DNA of 64,000 bases from Cadophora sp. MPI-SDFR-AT-0126 (lineage: Eukaryota > Ascomycota > Leotiomycetes > Helotiales > Ploettnerulaceae), in the NCBI GenBank assembly GCA_020747065.1, contig JAGMVK010000013.1, forward strand, positions 310,001 through 374,000, written 5' to 3'. A model generated the notes under the pieces. That model was not told where the DNA came from. It was given only the letters and a program-made list of their open reading frames with translations, and made no database searches. This document shows positions 60,076-64,000 of this stretch, in pieces (the first letter of the stretch is position 1; each line of letters starts with the position of its first letter). The translations under genes and the position numbers were made by a program.

Positions 60076-60593
60076 GATGACCTACTGCAAATACTTGCTC
60101 TGCAGGAGTGGTGATTCTGAGGATTGGAGTTGTTCCTGTGCTTCGAATGTTCGGGTCGGACACCCTCGGCAGAAAGTAGTTCCTGCCTCAGGCGGAATAG
60201 AGCTGCGTAAATGGATCGGAATGGTTGGTCGATGGCAACTGGGTTCCGGGAGAGTAAAGCAGCGATGCGGCTCTTGAGATAGATCAACACGAGCAAGCTG
60301 CTTGATAATAGATGTAACTTTTGTGAAAAACCCAATATCATTCCATATTTCAAGACGAGATTCTATAGATTTACTTGTGAAGCTTTAATCAACAGATAAT
60401 AAGAAAAAGGTCTGTTCCCGTAGCTGCTTTCATGGTCCAGGAAAGTCACATCATATGCCAAGACTCGCCGCCGCTTTTGCTTTCCAGTCCCTGAGAGCCG
60501 AGAGAGCTTTTATGTGACCAAACGTTTTCCATCTCTACGACTGGACATTCAATTCAAGACCACCTTCTCTCAACCACCTTCACATCCGACTCC
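60076..60593. promoter_or_regulatory. Shared divergent promoter, sdhD and mppB
   Basis: A 518-bp spacer between the start codons of two nuclear genes for mitochondrial proteins. A CCAAT pentamer lies at 60332-60336 near the centre. CCAAT boxes bound by the HAP complex control respiratory genes in fungi, so joint control is plausible but unproven. Confidence 0.4.
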
Positions 60594-62285
60594 ATGGCAT
60601 CCCGGCGGTTAGCTCTCAACCTCACCCAGGGACTGCGCAGCCGCGCTGCTCTCAACACAGTCTCGCCATTGAGAAGGGGATTCGCGACTCCCGTGGTGAA
60701 GAATGGCGTGAAGACCGAATCGACCACACTTTCCAATGGACTGACGGTAAGGACGAGAGGCCAGGCATATATCGCAGACGCTGATGCAGTATAGATTGCT
60801 ACAGAGCATTCGCCATGGGCTCAGACCTCGACGGTTGGTGTTTGGATTGATGCTGGATCTAGGGCAGAGACAGACAAGACGAACGGCACAGCTCACTTCT
60901 TGGAACATCTTGCCTTCAAAGTACGACTCAATTGGCCTTCGCAGGATAGATACAAGGACTGATGATGAGTTAGGGTACCAGCAACCGAACACAACAGCAA
61001 TTGGAGTTGGAAATTGAGAACATGGGTGGCCACTTGAACGCCTACACATCTGTATGTTGGAATCATCCGGAAGAGCAGGGCAGCAGCTAATATAGCACGC
61101 AGCGTGAAAATACCGTTTACTACGCAAAGGCTTTCAACGCCGATGTACCAGCTACCGTCAATATCCTCTCCGATATCCTCCAAAACTCCAAGCTCGAGAC
61201 CTCAGCCATCAACCGCGAACGCGATGTCATTCTGCGGGAATCAGAGGAGGTAGATAAGCAATTGGAGGAAGTTGTCTTTGATCACCTACACGCTACTGCT
61301 TTCCAAGGACAACCATTAGGACGCACCATCCTCGGCCCGGCTGAGAACATCCAGAGTATCCAGAGGGATGATTTGGTCAACTACATCAAGACGAATTACA
61401 CTGCTGATCGTATGGTTCTGGTTGGTGCCGGTGGTGTTCCCCATCAGCAACTGGTCGAGCTTGCTGAGAAGCACTTCTCTGGACTTGCAACTGAGCCTCA
61501 CACCGGAACCGCATCTGCGATTGCTGCCGCGCAAAAGCAAAAGCCAGAATTCATCGGTTCTGAGATCCGAGTCCGTGATGATACTATCCCGACTGCCAAC
61601 ATCGCCATTGCTGTCGAGGGTGTTAGCTGGAAGGACGACGATTACTTCACTGCTTTGGTTACCCAAGCAATTGTCGGAAACTGGGATAAGGCTATGGGAA
61701 ATGCTCCTCACATGGGCAGCAAATTGAGCGCTTTCGTCCACAACAATGACTTGGCAAACAGCTTCATGAGCTTCTCAACAAGTTATAGCGACACCGGGTA
61801 AGAGATACGGCGTGATTTTAAGATAGAATGGTCTAACTGTTGTAGACTCTGGGGTATCTACCTTGTTACCGACAAGCTTACCCGTATCGACGATCTTGTC
61901 CACTTCACCCTCCGTGAATGGTCCCGACTCTCATACAACGTCAGCGAGGCCGAAGTGGAGCGAGCCAAGGCTCAATTGAAGGCATCAATCCTTCTTTCCC
62001 TCGACGGTACCACTGCAGTGGCAGAAGATATCGGAAGACAAATCATCACAACCGGCCGCCGTATGGCACCAGAGGAGATCGAGCGTGTCATTGGAGCTAT
62101 CACAGAGAAGGACGTTATGAGCTTTGCGCAAAGGAAGCTTTGGGATCAAGATATCGCTGTCAGTGCGGTCGGAAGCATCGAGGGTCTTCTGGACTACAAC
62201 AGAATCAGGTATGCTCCAATTTCCAGGATTGACTGACATGAGGGACTAACGTTTGTCTAGAAATGATATGTCGAGAAACGCATAG
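60594..62285 (+). CDS. mppB: Mitochondrial processing peptidase, beta subunit
   Basis: Six exons, 60594-60746, 60795-60920, 60974-61051, 61103-61797, 61846-62208 and 62261-62285, give 479 residues, the usual length. The enzyme removes presequences from imported matrix proteins; the beta subunit is catalytic. The N-terminus is an Arg-rich presequence ending RRGFATP. The zinc site is present: HFLEH at residues 85-89 and the third ligand Glu near residue 165 (REREVI-like [13 protein letters not shown]), spaced as in the M16 family. The C-terminal half, including [16 protein letters not shown] [12 protein letters not shown] and [11 protein letters not shown], matches the non-catalytic M16 domain. 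The fourth exon starts at 61103 so that NAYTSRENTVYY is formed. The last exon is only 25 nt. In some fungi this subunit doubles as a core protein of complex III (known of the family). Confidence 0.93.
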
Positions 62286-63052
62286 AGGTAGACTGGGGTC
62301 GAGGGGGTCGGGGTTGATAGAGTGTATAATGCGAGATAGCGCAGTTTGTTTGTACACATAGGTTCGCTAAAACTATTTCCATCCTTTCCCTCTCCCATGA
62401 ATATCCGGAATATTGGCGCGTGAAGATTGCTTTAGGCATACATGCCGAGAAGATATTGCAGGGTAAGCGAGGGATACTTGCCCAGTGGCCAGTTGGCGGG
62501 TTGTCTCCTTTTCCTTGCCTTTGCCTTTCTACTTGCCATACTAGGCCTGTGCTTGCTCAGGCCCCCAAAATTTTCTATATCAACGTACCAGCAGTCTAGC
62601 ATGTCAGCTCTTTGCTTCCCCCAAGAACGCGTACCTCAGTATTATCCTTTACCAAGCTTGGGCTCAGATTTCACATGGTATGTTGCAAAGTAATGAGTGA
62701 GTGGGCCGCGCGTTGATCGACGTAGGGCTGAGCTTGCCTGCATCGCTAGCTTGGTAATGGCAGGCGGTATGTTTATTTCGGCGTTGCTGTTCTGGGATGG
62801 CTGAAGAGGTTACGCGTGCAAGGCGAGGGAGGTAGTATTTGGGAGCGGAAGAGGGATAGGGGGAAATCGAGAGCGCAACTTGAGATCATATCGAAAGAGA
62901 GGCCACAGGGTATTTAAGAAATTTTGTTATGCATTCATATTTATCCTCCCCCAATCATAGCCATACAAAATCTAGAAACCCGAACCGACTCCCTCAATCC
63001 AAAAGCCTACCTATGATTCCATATCTACGAACATTCTTGGACCACTCTCCGC
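62286..63052. other. Convergent intergenic region
   Basis: 3' flanks of mppB (plus) and the P450 gene (minus). The 83-codon frame at 62442-62693 has a hydrophobic stretch but no recognised motif. No gene is called. Confidence 0.45.
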
Positions 63053-64000
63053 TCACCACCCATCCACAACCTGCAACCTCAAACGCATCCCATTCTTCGG
63101 CTTCGTCGTAATAACTCCCGCCGGGATAGGCACCTCATTTGGATCCGCCATCCCAATCTCAAACATGCCGCAAAACACCGCCACAAGAGCCTTCAACTCG
63201 CTCCTCGCAAACTTCTCCCCAATGCAACTCCTCGGGCCATGCAAGAACGTCAGATTCGAATAATTGCTCGTCACGCCTCCGGTATTATTCGCCTTGCCAG
63301 TCTCAGCATCAATCCATCTTTCAGGAATGAAATCCGTCGCTGTGTTGCCCCAGAGATGCGGAGACCGGTTGACACCCCATGGCGTGAGGAAGATCCGCGT
63401 TCCTTTGGGAATTGGGGTGTTGTTTATGGTTGTGTCGCGGACGGCGATGCGGATTGTGCTGGGGACGGTGGGGAAGAGTCGGATTACTTCGCTGCAGACG
63501 CCGTGCAGGTAGGGGAGGGATTCGAGGATGCTGGCGTAGTCGGGGGTGTTGTCACTGTCGCCGGATTTGGTCCAGGGGGTGGAGGGGGAGGGGAGGCTGG
63601 CGCGGATTTCGGCGCGGAGACGAGACTGGATCTCGGGATGGGTGGCGAGGAGGTGGGTGGCCCATGTGAATGCTGAAGAGGTGGTTTCATGCCTTGGTAG
63701 ATGCGTTAGTTTATTCTTGGTCATGTTTGGATCTCATATGAGTGAAGGTGGACGGCTTACCCAGCAGCCAAAAAAGTCAACAACTGATCGATCAACATCT
63801 CATCGTCGAAATTATTCGACTTGATGAGCAACGACAGGATATTAATCGGCTGCTCCTTGTCGGCCCTCATCAGATCCTTCTTTTCCTGTAGCAGCTGGCG
63901 GCAGACGCCTCGCAGGGTCGACATCGTGCCTTTCAACCTCTGGTTCAGTTTCCATGGTAGTTTGGCGACCAGCATTGGGGAGAAGAGCATGTTGACGCCA
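63053..64000 (-). CDS. Cytochrome P450, C-terminal part (cut by window edge)
   Basis: Two exons are visible, 64000-63761 (frame open at the edge) and 63692-63053; about 290 residues of an expected 500. Landmarks in order: the I-helix LLTFLAAGHETTSSAFTWA, formed across the splice and carrying the A/G-x-x-T oxygen-activation motif; the K-helix ExxR in CSEVIRLFP; the PERW segment (FIPERW); and the haem-binding loop FLHGPRSCIGEKFA with the Cys that ligates haem iron. All key residues are intact. The missing part is the N-terminal membrane anchor and substrate-recognition region, which lies to the right of the window. Microsomal monooxygenase; substrate not predictable. Confidence 0.93.

Noticed and set aside
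1..64000. CRISPR arrays, bacterial operons, tRNA genes and intact transposons
   Set aside because: Looked for on both strands; no direct-repeat arrays, tRNA cloverleaf signatures or transposase/reverse transcriptase motifs were recognised. A covariance-model tRNA scan and a repeat-library search would settle this.

Overview
The window is nuclear DNA of a filamentous ascomycete (Pezizomycotina). The evidence is genes split by short introns (about 42-75 nt, mostly GTAAGT-type donors and CTAAC/CTGAC-like branch sites), Zn2Cys6 and Sfp1-type C2H2 regulators, a DHA2 transporter, a P450, and conserved single-copy genes (lipin, DUS3, MPP-beta, SDHD, BAP31/Yet, Rcf2). A leotiomycete is a reasonable guess but is not proven by the sequence. 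I see no tRNA, rRNA, CRISPR array or intact transposon.

Layout. 0.6-1.0 kb holds a broken SAP-domain gene. 3.2-4.5 kb holds a DUF7918-like gene. 5.4-14.05 kb is a cluster of three RBR (RING-IBR-Rcat) ubiquitin ligase genes on the minus strand; the middle copy looks degenerate. 14.05-18.76 kb is gene-poor. 18.8-31.3 kb carries housekeeping and regulatory genes: sfp1-like C2H2 factor, rcf2, a six-blade kelch protein, dus3 and a BAP31/Yet ER protein. 32.0-36.0 kb holds two more DUF7918-like genes in tandem. 36.7-40.8 kb holds a Zn2Cys6 regulator and a DHA2 transporter. 41.9-44.3 kb is lipin (phosphatidate phosphatase). 45.5-46.8 kb holds frame-broken relic sequence. 47.1-50.9 kb is a membrane-anchored FN3/coiled-coil protein. 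51.9-54.3 kb is a second Zn2Cys6 regulator whose first exon lies 274 nt upstream. 56.3-57.9 kb is an intact SAP-domain gene. 59.4-62.3 kb is a divergent mitochondrial pair, sdhD and mppB. 63.05 kb to the window edge is the C-terminal part of a cytochrome P450.

Themes. The three DUF7918-like genes share intron positions, including an internal exon of exactly 107 nt in each. All end with a basic patch followed by a hydrophobic-Asp-Leu-Thr-acidic motif that resembles SUMO-interacting motifs of the RNF4 type. The first RBR ligase carries the same kind of motif in its long disordered linker. The two intact RBR proteins share an N-terminal helical segment and an extra C-terminal Cys/His module. A SUMO/ubiquitin connection between these two families is the most interesting hypothesis here; it is an inference from motifs and proximity. 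Exon boundaries were worked out by hand from splice consensus and reading-frame phase.
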